Part shown: positions 1 through 7,843 of the stretch, piece by piece
How the letters are laid out: each line of letters starts with the position of its first letter
Numbering within the stretch: position 1 is the stretch's first letter
Assembly (NCBI GenBank): GCA_035560235.1
Contig: DATMAG010000045.1
Span: forward strand, 95,625 to 159,624
Length of the DNA stretch: 64,000 bases
Origin: DASRDU01 sp035560235
Lineage (GTDB): Bacteria; Acidobacteriota; Blastocatellia; RBC074
Direction: 5' to 3'
Notes under the pieces: model-generated
The model's input: only the letters and a program-made list of their open reading frames with translations
Database searches by the model: none
Told to the model about the DNA's origin: nothing
Program-made: the position numbers and the translations under genes

Positions 1-626
1 TTTTCATTACGCACAATCAGGAAGAAGCGCTCGAAATCGCCGATCGCATTGCAGTCCTTAATCAGGGGCGTCTTGAGCAGATCGGGACGCCTTATGAAAT
101 TTACGACAGCCCGCAGACTGAATTTGTGGCAACCTTTCTCGGCGCGGCCAATGTGCTGCTCGGACGCTGGCGTGAGGGCCGCGTCTGGCTCGGCAGATTG
201 CGGTTGAATGCTCCGCCTGACGTGCCGCGTCTGGCCGAAGGGCAGCCGGTCAAGGTGGTCTTCAGGCCAGAAGATGCGGTGCTGAATTTTCAGCCGCAAC
301 TGCTCGATACGCCTTATTACCTGGGCCGGGCAGTCATTGAAGAAGTCTCTTACGCCGGGCACAGTGAAAGACTGACGCTGCGCCTGGCGCTGTGGGTGCC
401 GGTGTCGGATGAAGCCGACGCCACGCTGCACCGGCCACGTAATCTGATGCTCGTTGACAGTGAACTGGCTGAAGGGCTTCCCATTACCGTGACGCGTTCC
501 AAGTGGGATGTGGATGAAATGGGGTTGTCAACCGGCGATTCGGTCGTTGTCGGTTTGAAAACTTATCGCCTGCTGCCGCATTACCCGCTGCAGTCAGAGT
601 CCAGCGTCAACCTGTTCGGGCCGTAG
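1..626 (+). CDS. cysA: ABC transporter ATP-binding protein, C-terminal part (CysA-like), truncated by window start
   Basis: The reading frame is open from base 3 and lacks its start. The first visible residues, FITHNQEEALEIADRIAVLN, are the H-loop region of an importer ATPase (usually THDQEEA; here Asn replaces Asp). GRLEQIGTPYEIYDSP and FVATFLGAANVL follow, which is the usual junction to the C-terminal TOBE-type domain; RPEDAVLNF lies in that domain. This arrangement is typical of CysA/PotA/UgpC ATPases, which energise uptake of sulfate, polyamines or sugars from the cytoplasmic side of the inner membrane. CysA is the best guess from the FLGxxNVL stretch and from the neighbouring Rrf2 regulator, a family that includes cysteine regulators. 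The substrate remains an inference because the Walker A part is outside the window. Confidence 0.7.
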   Translation, partial: FITHNQEEALEIADRIAVLNQGRLEQIGTPYEIYDSPQTEFVATFLGAANVLLGRWREGRVWLGRLRLNAPPDVPRLAEGQPVKVVFRPEDAVLNFQPQLLDTPYYLGRAVIEEVSYAGHSERLTLRLALWVPVSDEADATLHRPRNLMLVDSELAEGLPITVTRSKWDVDEMGLSTGDSVVVGLKTYRLLPHYPLQSESSVNLFGP

Positions 627-651
627 CGGGGGCAGGATCGTCAGAAAAACA

Positions 652-680
652 TTGACGAACTCACAGCCTTGAATTATAAC
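652..680 (+). promoter_or_regulatory. sigma-70-type promoter of the Rrf2 gene
   Basis: A -35 box TTGACG (652-657) and a -10 box TATAAC (675-680) are separated by exactly 17 bp. The start codon follows at 705, so the leader would be only about 20 nt. No other gene lies between, so this promoter should drive the Rrf2 regulator independently of the ABC gene upstream. Confidence 0.65.
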
Positions 681-702
681 TCCCACCATAATAGTTGGAA
701 TT
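678..702. promoter_or_regulatory. Imperfect dyad overlapping the rrf2 start region, probable autoregulatory operator
   Basis: The 25-bp stretch from AAC at 678 to TT at 702 is an imperfect palindrome: AA-TCC-AC on one arm answers GT-GGA-TT on the other, around an AT-rich centre. It overlaps the -10 box and the transcription start and ends two bases before the ATG. Rrf2-family repressors commonly bind dyads of about this length in their own promoters, so autoregulation is the likely role. Binding is inferred. Confidence 0.45.
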
Positions 703-704
703 AA

Positions 705-1154
705 ATGAACATTTCAACCAGAAGTGAATATGGACTGCGGGCGCTGATCTATCTGGCGACGCACAGTGAGCGTGAGGCTGTCCCGGCCCGCGAAATCGCG
801 GAACAGTGGCGCGTCCCGGTCAAGTACCTGGAGCAGATTCTGAAGACGCTCAAGGAGGCCGGACTGATTTACGGTCAGGTTGGTATCGGTGGTGGATACC
901 GGCTGACCCGGCCTGCCACGCTGATTACTGCCGGGGAGGTGATCAGAGTCCTTGACGGCAGAATTGCGCCGATGGGTTGCGTCAGTTCACACGATTACGA
1001 ACCCTGCGAGTTTGAGCCATCCTGCGGCCTGAAGATGCTCTGGGCCAGAGCGCGTGCGGCGCTGATCGGTGTGCTGGATCAGACGACCATCGCGGATTTG
1101 TGCGTTTTGCCAGACCGGCAGAAAGTCATCAATCTGAAAACATCAGCAAAGTAA
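705..1154 (+). CDS. Rrf2 family transcriptional regulator with a three-cysteine cluster
   Basis: A 149-residue protein of normal Rrf2 length. The N-terminal winged helix-turn-helix begins MNISTRSEYGLRALIYLA and continues with PVKYLEQILKTLKEAGLI and the wing GIGGGYRLTRP, all typical of the family (IscR, NsrR, CymR, RsrR). Three cysteines near residues 104-119 (GCVSS, EPCEF, SCGLK) occupy the place where Fe-S-binding members hold their cluster, so a redox or iron-sulfur sensor is possible. The gene has its own promoter and a dyad over its start. It follows the CysA-like ATPase, which would suit control of sulfur or cysteine supply, but the target is not visible in the sequence. Confidence 0.85.
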   Translation: MNISTRSEYGLRALIYLATHSEREAVPAREIAEQWRVPVKYLEQILKTLKEAGLIYGQVGIGGGYRLTRPATLITAGEVIRVLDGRIAPMGCVSSHDYEPCEFEPSCGLKMLWARARAALIGVLDQTTIADLCVLPDRQKVINLKTSAK

Positions 1155-1157
1155 GCC

Positions 1158-1179
1158 GGGAGGCAGCCATCTGCCTCCC
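1158..1179 (+). terminator. Hairpin after the Rrf2 gene
   Basis: A perfect 9-bp stem (GGGAGGCAG / CTGCCTCCC) with a 4-nt loop starts three bases after the stop codon. It is placed as a terminator should be, but no T-run follows (AACCCC), so it may work with Rho or only protect the 3' end. Confidence 0.5.
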
Positions 1180-1220
1180 AACCCCTGATCCCGGCGGAAC
1201 GCTGGTTTATTCATCCCCGT

Positions 1221-1245
1221 AATACCTACCTGTCTGGTAGGTATT
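1221..1245. promoter_or_regulatory. Perfect 10-bp palindrome upstream of the DoxX-like gene, TetR-type operator candidate
   Basis: AATACCTACC and GGTAGGTATT form perfect inverted arms around the 5-bp spacer TGTCT. The ACC...GGT core resembles operators of TetR-family repressors such as NemR. It lies about 75 bp before the ATG of the DoxX-like gene and has no T-run, so DNA binding is more likely than termination. No TetR gene is in the window, so the regulator would be encoded elsewhere. Confidence 0.5.
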
Positions 1246-1318
1246 ATCCGGAGTGCGGAGATCAGTTTCAGGCACTTCGCGAGGATTCAGAAACGCAGCA
1301 GTTGAAGAAAGGCGCCCT

Positions 1319-1795
1319 ATGTCGGATGAAAACAGATTACGCCAGTTTGAGATTGCCCTGCTGCTGGTGAAATTCACTATGCAACTGTCCGGAATTCTCC
1401 TCTTCTGGTCGGGGATCCGCTGTTTGTCCGGCGCCCCTGGACTGGCCGGATTCTTTCGGGAGTTCGGTTATTCAGCAGGCGCGATCCGCCTGGTCGGAGC
1501 AGTCCAGATCATCTGTGGAGTCGGGCTGCTGCTGCCCAAAGCCCGGCATCTGACAGCGCTCGCGACAGGCACCGTCCTGCTGCTGGCCGGAAGCGCGGAG
1601 ATTCATCAGCAGCAGACAGCCCTGCCAGCCGGGACGGGCTGGAAACTGGTTATCCCGGGACTCTGCCTGCTGGTTCCGACTCTGGTCAGACACTACGTCA
1701 CCAGAAGGCTGAACACCGGCACACTCCTGCTGCCGCCGACAGCGGGAGGACGCAGGAGTGGAGCTTCCTCATCAGCTGTCAGACGCTGCGTCTGA
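1319..1795 (+). CDS. DoxX-like integral membrane protein
   Basis: A 158-residue hydrophobic protein with about four membrane segments: LLVKFTMQLSGILLFWSGI, the stretch around IRLVGAVQIICGVGLLLP, LTALATGTVLLLAG, and KLVIPGLCLLVPTLV. This pattern and length fit the DoxX/DoxD-like family of inner-membrane proteins, often tied to oxidative or electrophile stress; the biochemical role is unclear. The ATG at 1319 is chosen because AAGAAAGG lies 6 bp before it; a GTG at 1253 in the same frame would add 22 poorly conserved residues. A strong palindrome at 1221-1245 lies upstream and a second one overlaps the stop codon. Confidence 0.65.
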   Translation: MSDENRLRQFEIALLLVKFTMQLSGILLFWSGIRCLSGAPGLAGFFREFGYSAGAIRLVGAVQIICGVGLLLPKARHLTALATGTVLLLAGSAEIHQQQTALPAGTGWKLVIPGLCLLVPTLVRHYVTRRLNTGTLLLPPTAGGRRSGASSSAVRRCV

Positions 1796-1799
1796 CAGC
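1775..1799. promoter_or_regulatory. Perfect 12-bp palindrome overlapping a stop codon and preceding the TonB-dependent receptor
   Basis: GCTGTCAGACGC and GCGTCTGACAGC form perfect inverted arms around a single T. The element overlaps the last codons and stop of the DoxX-like gene and ends 18 bp before the ribosome-binding site of the receptor gene. A 1-nt loop does not suit an RNA terminator, so a DNA operator for the receptor gene is the better reading. No binding protein can be named. Confidence 0.5.
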
Positions 1800-1828
1800 A
1801 CATCAGTCACAGATTTCAGGAGGTTAGT

Positions 1829-4800
1829 ATGAACAGAAGAACTGCCGGCCTGGCCGGTCTGGTCGAAGTGTTGCTCATTTTGATTCTGCCGACTGCTGTC
1901 CCCGCTCAGACTGCAACGGCTTCGCTCAAAGGCACTGTCAGCGACAGCACCAGTCAGCTGATTCCTGGCGCGACGGTCACGCTGACAAGTCTTGCTACCG
2001 GCTTCAGAAAAGTCTTTACGACTGATGAAGGCGGGCAGTACGTCTTCACGCTGCTCGAACCGGGCAGCTACACGCTGGAAGTGCAGGCCGCCGGTTTCAA
2101 AACTCATCGCCAGCCCGGCCTCAGGCTCGAAGTCGGCCAGACGGCTGAATTGAGCATTGCGCTGGCGGCCGGCGATATTCAGGAACTGGTGAACGTTTCG
2201 GCAGTTGAGCAGGTGCAACTGGATTCTGCCAGCAGCTCGCTGGGCGGAATTGTCAGCCGCGAACGAGTGGAAGCACTGCCACTGAACGGGCGAAACGTTT
2301 TTCAGCTTGCACAGCTTGAAATCGGGGTGACAAGCGCACCCGGCTCACGCGGCGCAAATCCTGATCTGACGGCTTCGGGCGAAATCTCAATCAATGGCGG
2401 ACGCACGCTTAATACTGAAGCTCTGGTGGATGGCATTCCGCTGGCCAACAAGGGCGACAATCGCATTTCGCTGCGGCCATCGCCCGATGCGGTGCAGGAA
2501 TTTCAGATCGTGACCAACTCGCTCCCGGCTGAGTATGGGCGCACGGGAGGCGGCGCGCTCAATTTCTCGACTCGCTCCGGCGGCAGCGAGCTGCGCGGGA
2601 CGCTCTTTGAATACCTGCGCAACGATGCGCTCGATGCGCGCAGCTTTTTCGTCAACGCGAGGCCGGACGGCGTGAAGGAGAAACTGCGCTTCAATCAGTT
2701 TGGCGGCAATCTGGGCGGGCCGGTCTGGCTGCCTGCTTTTGGCAGGGACAGTAAATGGTTCAGTCGGCGCAGCAATCTTTTTTTCTTCTTCAACTACGAG
2801 GCGCTGCGGATTTCGCAGACCAGGCAGCAGCTATCCACTGTGCCGACGGCGAAGATGCGCAACGGCGATTTCTCCGAACTGCTGGGCGCAGTAATTCCCG
2901 GTGTGACAGTCGTGGATACGAAAGGCAACCTGATTCCGGCGCGCATCGGACAGATTTACGTGCCGGGCGCAGTCGTCGCGGCGGGCCAGCCCGGAGCGGG
3001 TTCGCGCGTGGCGTTTGCCGACAACATCATTCCCGCCGCGTTCATCAATCCGGCAGGGAAAGCCGCAGTGAATTACTACCCGTTGCCGAACACCGCCGGA
3101 TTGAAGAACTCAGGCGGCCTCGGATTCAGCAACAATTACGTGACGAACACGCTCTCGACGACCGACAACTATCAGCTCACGGCGCGGATTGATTACAACT
3201 TCTCTCAGACGCAGCAGCTTTTCGGGCGAGTGATTAAAGATCACAACGTTCTTTTTAACTCCGGCCCGTTCCCGACCAGTATTGCTTCGCCTGTGCAGAA
3301 TCCGAAGCAGTCGTCAGTTCCGGGGACCTGGGCACTCAATTATGTCAACACGCTTTCAGCGAAACTGGTACTGCATCTGAATGCCGGGTTCACGCGCTTC
3401 AATAACGACGCGACGCACTTTTCGCGCGGGTTTGATGTGACCTCGCTGGGTCTGCCTTCTTATATTGCTGGGGCCTCGGATGACACAGGGATTTTTCCGA
3501 CGCTTAATCCCGGCGGATATACAGCGCTGGGGCCGCCGCGCAATTTCGGGTTCTATCACAACAATCAGGACGTCTTCAGTCTCAATCAGGATGTGAGCCT
3601 GCTGCACGACGGGCATTCAATCAGGCTTGGCGCAAACGAACGGGTTTATCGGATGTACAACTACCGGCCCGATGATCCGGCGGGCAATTTCACCTTCTCG
3701 CGCGGCTTCACGCAGCGCGTCCCGGTTGAAGCGACGCCGCAGACGGGCGATGCCATTGCTGCCCTGCTGCTCGGCAATCCGGCTGCGGGCCGTCTGGGCA
3801 TTGCGCCACAGCCTGCGATTCAGAGCAAATACTACGCGGTCTTCGCGCAGGACGACTGGCAGGTAAACAATCGCCTGACACTCAATCTCGGCCTGCGGTG
3901 GGAACTTGAAACGCCGAATACGGAACGCTTCAACCGGCTCTCGAATTTCGATCTGAAGGCGCAGTTTCCTGTCAGTCAGATCACCGTTGCCTTCCCCGAA
4001 GCGACGGGCCTGGGAACGCAGACCATCGCTTTGCGCGGTGTCGTCACGCCGGTCGGGCGCGGCGGCGCCAGCAACCGCGAAAATTATGATCGCCACTACA
4101 ACAACTTCGGGCCGCGCATCGGGCTGGCGTTCAGACTCAATGAGCAGACAGTGATTCGCGCGGGCAGCGCGATCATCTATGCGCCGCTCGGCGGCGGCGG
4201 CTTCAACAACATCACGGCAGCGATGATGGATCTGGCCGAAACGCCACTGATTGCCTCACTCAACAACGGCATCAGCCCGACGCCGGGAACGAATCTGAGC
4301 AATCCGTTTCCGTCCGGCATTGTGCAGCCGGTCAATGCTTATCCCGGCCCGCTGACAGGCTTCGGGCAGCAGTCCATTCCGGTGCGGTTGCGCAACATCC
4401 GGCAGCCGCTGATCGGGCAGTGGAACCTGAATGTGCAGCGCAAACTGTGGGGCGGCATCGTCGTTGAAGCAGCATATGCAGGCAGCGCTGGTATCGGACT
4501 GCTCAGCGGCGCGACCGACATCAATCAGCTTTCGCCCGCGGCGCTGGTCATCGCAGGCAAAGTCGTCAACGGAGTGCCGCTCGGTAATCTGACCGTGCCG
4601 AATCCGTTTCTGAATCTGCCCGCCGATCAGCGTCCGGCGGCGACTTCGATCCTGGGCCGTTCGACGGTGACGGTGGCGCAACTGCTGCGTCCCTTTCCGC
4701 AGTTCGGCAACGTTGTTTCCTACAGTCAGAACGAATCGCATTCGAGCTATCACTCGCTTCAACTCACCGTTTCGCGGCGCGCGAATGCCGGGCTGACCTT

Positions 4801-5482
4801 CAGCGCGGCTTACGCCTTCTCAAAATCCATTGACGACCTGACTTCGATGTCGCTCAACAACCAGACGATCCAGATTCAGTACTACCAGGATTACCACAAC
4901 CGCCGCGCTGACAAATCACTCTCGAACTTCGATGTCAGACACCGCTTCATTGGTGACGTGACCTGGGTGCTGCCATTCGGGCGTGAGCGGCGCTTTGTAC
5001 GGGAAGGCCTGCTTGCCCGAATTATCGGCGGGTTTTCAGTCAACGCGATTGCCCAGGCGCAGAGCGGCTTTCCGCTGTCGATCAGCGCGACGAATGCGTC
5101 ACTACAGGGACTGGCCTTCAACGCCCTGAGGCCTGACATTGTGGGCGAGGTGGAGTCATCAGCCAGAACCAAAGCTGACCGGCTCCGGCAGTACTTCAAT
5201 CCGCTGGCCTTCGCGCAGCCTGCGCCTTATAAATTCGGCAATGCGCCGCGCACACTCCCGAACCTGCGCGCGCCGGGGTATTTTTCCACCAGCCTCTCAC
5301 TTCAGCGCGAATTCGGGCTGACTGAAAAGACAAGGCTGCAAATTCGCGCTGAAGCCTTCAATGTTTTCAACCGGGCCAACTTCGTGGCTCCGGGAACCGG
5401 ACTCGGAGCGGCGAACTTCGGCGTGATTACCGGCACTGAAGATCCGCGGCAGATTCAGTTCGCCGTGAGGCTGCATTATTGA
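1829..5482 (+). CDS. Oar-like TonB-dependent outer-membrane receptor with carboxypeptidase-regulatory domain
   Basis: A 1217-residue protein. A signal peptide (about residues 1-26, ending PTAVPAQ) is followed by a carboxypeptidase-regulatory-like fold (SLKGTVSDSTSQLIPGATVTL to about residue 110), a plug domain (LPLNGRNVFQLAQLE, INGGRTLNTEALVDG, near residues 150-260) and a long beta-barrel ending in the aromatic IQFAVRLHY expected of outer-membrane proteins. This architecture is that of the Oar-like receptors expanded in Acidobacteria, thought to import large or sugar-derived ligands using TonB energy. The start is firm: AGGAGG sits 5 bp before the ATG. The ligand is unknown. A perfect palindrome just upstream suggests specific control. 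Confidence 0.9.
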   Translation: MNRRTAGLAGLVEVLLILILPTAVPAQTATASLKGTVSDSTSQLIPGATVTLTSLATGFRKVFTTDEGGQYVFTLLEPGSYTLEVQAAGFKTHRQPGLRLEVGQTAELSIALAAGDIQELVNVSAVEQVQLDSASSSLGGIVSRERVEALPLNGRNVFQLAQLEIGVTSAPGSRGANPDLTASGEISINGGRTLNTEALVDGIPLANKGDNRISLRPSPDAVQEFQIVTNSLPAEYGRTGGGALNFSTRSGGSELRGTLFEYLRNDALDARSFFVNARPDGVKEKLRFNQFGGNLGGPVWLPAFGRDSKWFSRRSNLFFFFNYEALRISQTRQQLSTVPTAKMRNGDFSELLGAVIPGVTVVDTKGNLIPARIGQIYVPGAVVAAGQPGAGSRVAFADNIIPAAFINPAGKAAVNYYPLPNTAGLKNSGGLGFSNNYVTNTLSTTDNYQLTARIDYNFSQTQQLFGRVIKDHNVLFNSGPFPTSIASPVQNPKQSSVPGTWALNYVNTLSAKLVLHLNAGFTRFNNDATHFSRGFDVTSLGLPSYIAGASDDTGIFPTLNPGGYTALGPPRNFGFYHNNQDVFSLNQDVSLLHDGHSIRLGANERVYRMYNYRPDDPAGNFTFSRGFTQRVPVEATPQTGDAIAALLLGNPAAGRLGIAPQPAIQSKYYAVFAQDDWQVNNRLTLNLGLRWELETPNTERFNRLSNFDLKAQFPVSQITVAFPEATGLGTQTIALRGVVTPVGRGGASNRENYDRHYNNFGPRIGLAFRLNEQTVIRAGSAIIYAPLGGGGFNNITAAMMDLAETPLIASLNNGISPTPGTNLSNPFPSGIVQPVNAYPGPLTGFGQQSIPVRLRNIRQPLIGQWNLNVQRKLWGGIVVEAAYAGSAGIGLLSGATDINQLSPAALVIAGKVVNGVPLGNLTVPNPFLNLPADQRPAATSILGRSTVTVAQLLRPFPQFGNVVSYSQNESHSSYHSLQLTVSRRANAGLTFSAAYAFSKSIDDLTSMSLNNQTIQIQYYQDYHNRRADKSLSNFDVRHRFIGDVTWVLPFGRERRFVREGLLARIIGGFSVNAIAQAQSGFPLSISATNASLQGLAFNALRPDIVGEVESSARTKADRLRQYFNPLAFAQPAPYKFGNAPRTLPNLRAPGYFSTSLSLQREFGLTEKTRLQIRAEAFNVFNRANFVAPGTGLGAANFGVITGTEDPRQIQFAVRLHY

Positions 5483-5645
5483 GGAATCTGACCTGACGCT
5501 CCGTCTTGTCCATGAAACCATGGAATAACGCCGGGGGCGAAACCGGCCTCCTGTTGACGATTGAAGGCAAACCAGCCAATATCGTGCGCGTTGGTTCCCG
5601 GTAAAAGTGAATGTGCAACCAGCCGCCCCGTTACAGCAGCGCATA

Positions 5646-5731
5646 AGGTGCGACAAGCTGCCAGCTTGTTGCTGTTATTCTGACAGATCGTTTCCGCCAA
5701 TCAGCGACAAGCTCACCAGCCTGTCGCACCT
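5646..5731. repeat. Nested inverted repeats between receptor and FecR-like genes
   Basis: The 265-bp gap after the receptor stop holds an outer inverted repeat: a 15-bp arm AGGTGCGACAAGCTG at 5646-5660 answers CAGCCTGTCGCACCT at 5717-5731 with one mismatch. An inner hairpin, GCGACAAGCT / AGCCTGTCGC (5704-5725, loop CACC), uses the right half. The structure ends just before the ribosome-binding site of the next gene. It could terminate the receptor transcript or shape the leader of the next. Nothing else is recognisable in the gap. Confidence 0.5.
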
Positions 5732-5750
5732 CTGCTGAGGAAATCCAGTG

Positions 5751-7448
5751 ATGAAAACAACCCGCTTCTTCACTCACAGCCTGTCACTGATTCTCGCCCT
5801 GTCGGGCGGCCTGCTGCCGGTGCGCGCTGACGACGAGGCGGGCAATTCATCCGGTCTGTATGTCAGCGCGAGCGCGGCACCTATCGGCACGTTTGAATCA
5901 ACTGACAGGGTCATCATCAACGGACGCGTGACAGAGCGGCGCGGCGAGTTGTGGGATGGAGAACTGCTGCACGCGCCTGCGGGAACCACAGCGAAAGCGA
6001 ATCTGAGCGGCATCGGGCAGCTTATTCTCAGCGATGGTGCGATGGTCAGATTGTCATCAGTGCTGAAGGCAGAGCCTCACGAACGGCGGCGACTGCTCTT
6101 CGCCTCGGTGCTGAGCGGCGGGATTTCGGTCAGGCTCGAATCTGACGCGAGCGCCTTTCTGCTGGCTGGTGGCGCGGCATTCACCGCTTCAGCCGGAGCG
6201 GCTTTCAGCCTGACGATGAGCGGCGGACGGCCTGTCATTACGAGTGAAAACGGCGCTGAGGTTCGCGGCCTGGGACGCTGGAGCGTCAGAATGCCCGGTG
6301 GCGCTGCGGGAAGAAGGTTCATCGCCTGGCCCGCCATCACGCTGCCGGCTGAAGCGGCGGAACGCGCAATCAAAGTCACTGCGCCGAAAGCCGATTCACC
6401 GGATGACAGGCGCGCAGCGTTTCTGCGTTCACTCGGCCTCGCTGCGCCGGGCGCGGTGGCGCGTCTTTACAGCAGCCCGCTGGCCGGAATGATCGGCACG
6501 GTCGAAGCAGCAGCGGCAGTGAGAATCAACGGACGGCTCGCTCGCGGGCGCGAGATGCTCTGGGATGGCGAAACGATTCAGACGCCCGACGCAATGCCCG
6601 CGCGCGTGACGCTTGACGGCATCGGTTCGCTGACCATTGCGGCTTCGTCAGTTGTCAGGCTCAGCGCGGCGCTGATGCGAACAAACGATGCCGTGCCGCG
6701 CCGCGTGCTTGTGGCAACGGTCATCAGCGGCGACGGCGTTGTCAGAGTGCAGCCTGAGGCGGTCGCGTTTGTGCAGGCTTTCGGCAATGCCTTTGCGGCA
6801 GACGGCGGAGCGCATTTCAGACTCGGCGCGCGCGATGGCCGCGCAGTAGTGGATGTGACGAGCGGCACGGTGCAGTCCATCGGTCGTTACGTAATCGAAC
6901 TGACCGCGCCTGTGTCCGACGTGCTGCGGGATCTGGCGCTCGTCAGAGAGCAGCGAGCCTCGCGCCAGTATCGGGTCATTCCGGTCGGTTTCGGCTCGCA
7001 GACTGTCGTCGCCGTGCGCGGCTCGCGTGAACTGAGATTCAGGATCACTGATGCGAATGGCAAAGCAGCAGCCGGTGTGCCGGTCAGTTTCGCCCTGCGC
7101 CCGCTCGACCGAAACAGTAACCAGGCGACAGGCAGCTTCGGCACAGTCCTGCTGAGCACCTCTGTTTATTCAGCCCTGACAAGTTCTGACGGACTCGTCA
7201 CAGTTCCCTTCACTGCCGGAACAACCGCCGGATCAGTCATCATCACCGCTGCCGTCAGCAATCAGCCGCAGCAGCGCGCCGCGCTCATCACTACTGCCAG
7301 TGACCAGAACCGGTTCTGGAACGCAAAGACCGCCGTGCCTGTATTTCTGACTGCTGCCGCCATAATTGCCGCAGGCGCGACCGTCGCTGCCACTCAGGAA
7401 GACAGGTTTCCAATCAGAGGCAGCGGGCCGACCCTGATTGTGCCGTAG
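5751..7448 (+). CDS. Secreted protein with two FecR-like domains and an Ig-like domain
   Basis: About 565 residues. A signal peptide (MKTTRFFTHSLSLILALSGG, cleavage near VRADD) is followed by two diverged copies of a FecR-like beta domain. Copy one runs from about residue 35 to 190 (VIINGRVTERRGELWDGE), copy two from about 245 to 395 (VRINGRLARGREMLWDGE). After these comes an Ig-like segment near residues 415-525 (FRITDANGKAAAGVPVSFAL), then a hydrophobic helix (VPVFLTAAAIIAAGATVAAT) close to the C terminus. It is probably anchored with most of the chain outside the cytoplasm. GTG at 5748 is an alternative start three bases earlier. Function unknown; the FecR-like fold and the preceding receptor suggest an envelope role. 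Confidence 0.65.
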   Translation: MKTTRFFTHSLSLILALSGGLLPVRADDEAGNSSGLYVSASAAPIGTFESTDRVIINGRVTERRGELWDGELLHAPAGTTAKANLSGIGQLILSDGAMVRLSSVLKAEPHERRRLLFASVLSGGISVRLESDASAFLLAGGAAFTASAGAAFSLTMSGGRPVITSENGAEVRGLGRWSVRMPGGAAGRRFIAWPAITLPAEAAERAIKVTAPKADSPDDRRAAFLRSLGLAAPGAVARLYSSPLAGMIGTVEAAAAVRINGRLARGREMLWDGETIQTPDAMPARVTLDGIGSLTIAASSVVRLSAALMRTNDAVPRRVLVATVISGDGVVRVQPEAVAFVQAFGNAFAADGGAHFRLGARDGRAVVDVTSGTVQSIGRYVIELTAPVSDVLRDLALVREQRASRQYRVIPVGFGSQTVVAVRGSRELRFRITDANGKAAAGVPVSFALRPLDRNSNQATGSFGTVLLSTSVYSALTSSDGLVTVPFTAGTTAGSVIITAAVSNQPQQRAALITTASDQNRFWNAKTAVPVFLTAAAIIAAGATVAATQEDRFPIRGSGPTLIVP

Positions 7449-7460
7449 TCCCGGGGAAGG

Positions 7461-7784
7461 TCAGCTCAGTGAGGTGCTAATCACGCCTGCGCCGGCAACG
7501 GTCATCACGATGGCCGTGAGCCAGCCAAGCCAGCGCATCGCCCCGGCAATGGCATAAACCGCCGATCCCGCCAGCGCCGACACGCCGAGCATCCCTGTGC
7601 CGACCAGACCGAGCGTGAAGAGCGGGGCCGCCGCAGCGGGCGCTGTGGCTGGCAGAATCTCAACAGCCGCGTGCGCAGGGCCTGAGACCATCGCTTTACC
7701 CGGCCTGACATGGTTTTCTGCGCGCTGTTGCGGTAATCTCGGGCCGGTGCCGGACCGGGAGGCGCGTCGCCAGTTCGCTTCCAC
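7461..7784 (-). CDS. Small hypothetical membrane protein (uncertain)
   Basis: An open frame of 107 codons on the minus strand, convergent with the FecR-like gene (12 bp between stop codons). Its C-terminal 55 residues are strongly hydrophobic with two likely membrane helices (LFTLGLVGTGMLGVSALAG and AMRWLGWLTAIVMTVAGAGV), which is unlike a random shadow frame. The first codon would be GTG; an ATG at 7691 would leave a 76-residue protein and fits the hydrophobic part better. No good ribosome-binding site precedes either. If it is not real, this roughly 400-bp stretch is empty. Confidence 0.35.
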   Translation of the reverse strand: MEANWRRASRSGTGPRLPQQRAENHVRPGKAMVSGPAHAAVEILPATAPAAAAPLFTLGLVGTGMLGVSALAGSAVYAIAGAMRWLGWLTAIVMTVAGAGVISTSLS

Positions 7785-7843
7785 GTTCGCGGCAACAGGG
7801 CTGATACTTCAATCAGACATTTCGTCAATTACCCCGAAACCCC

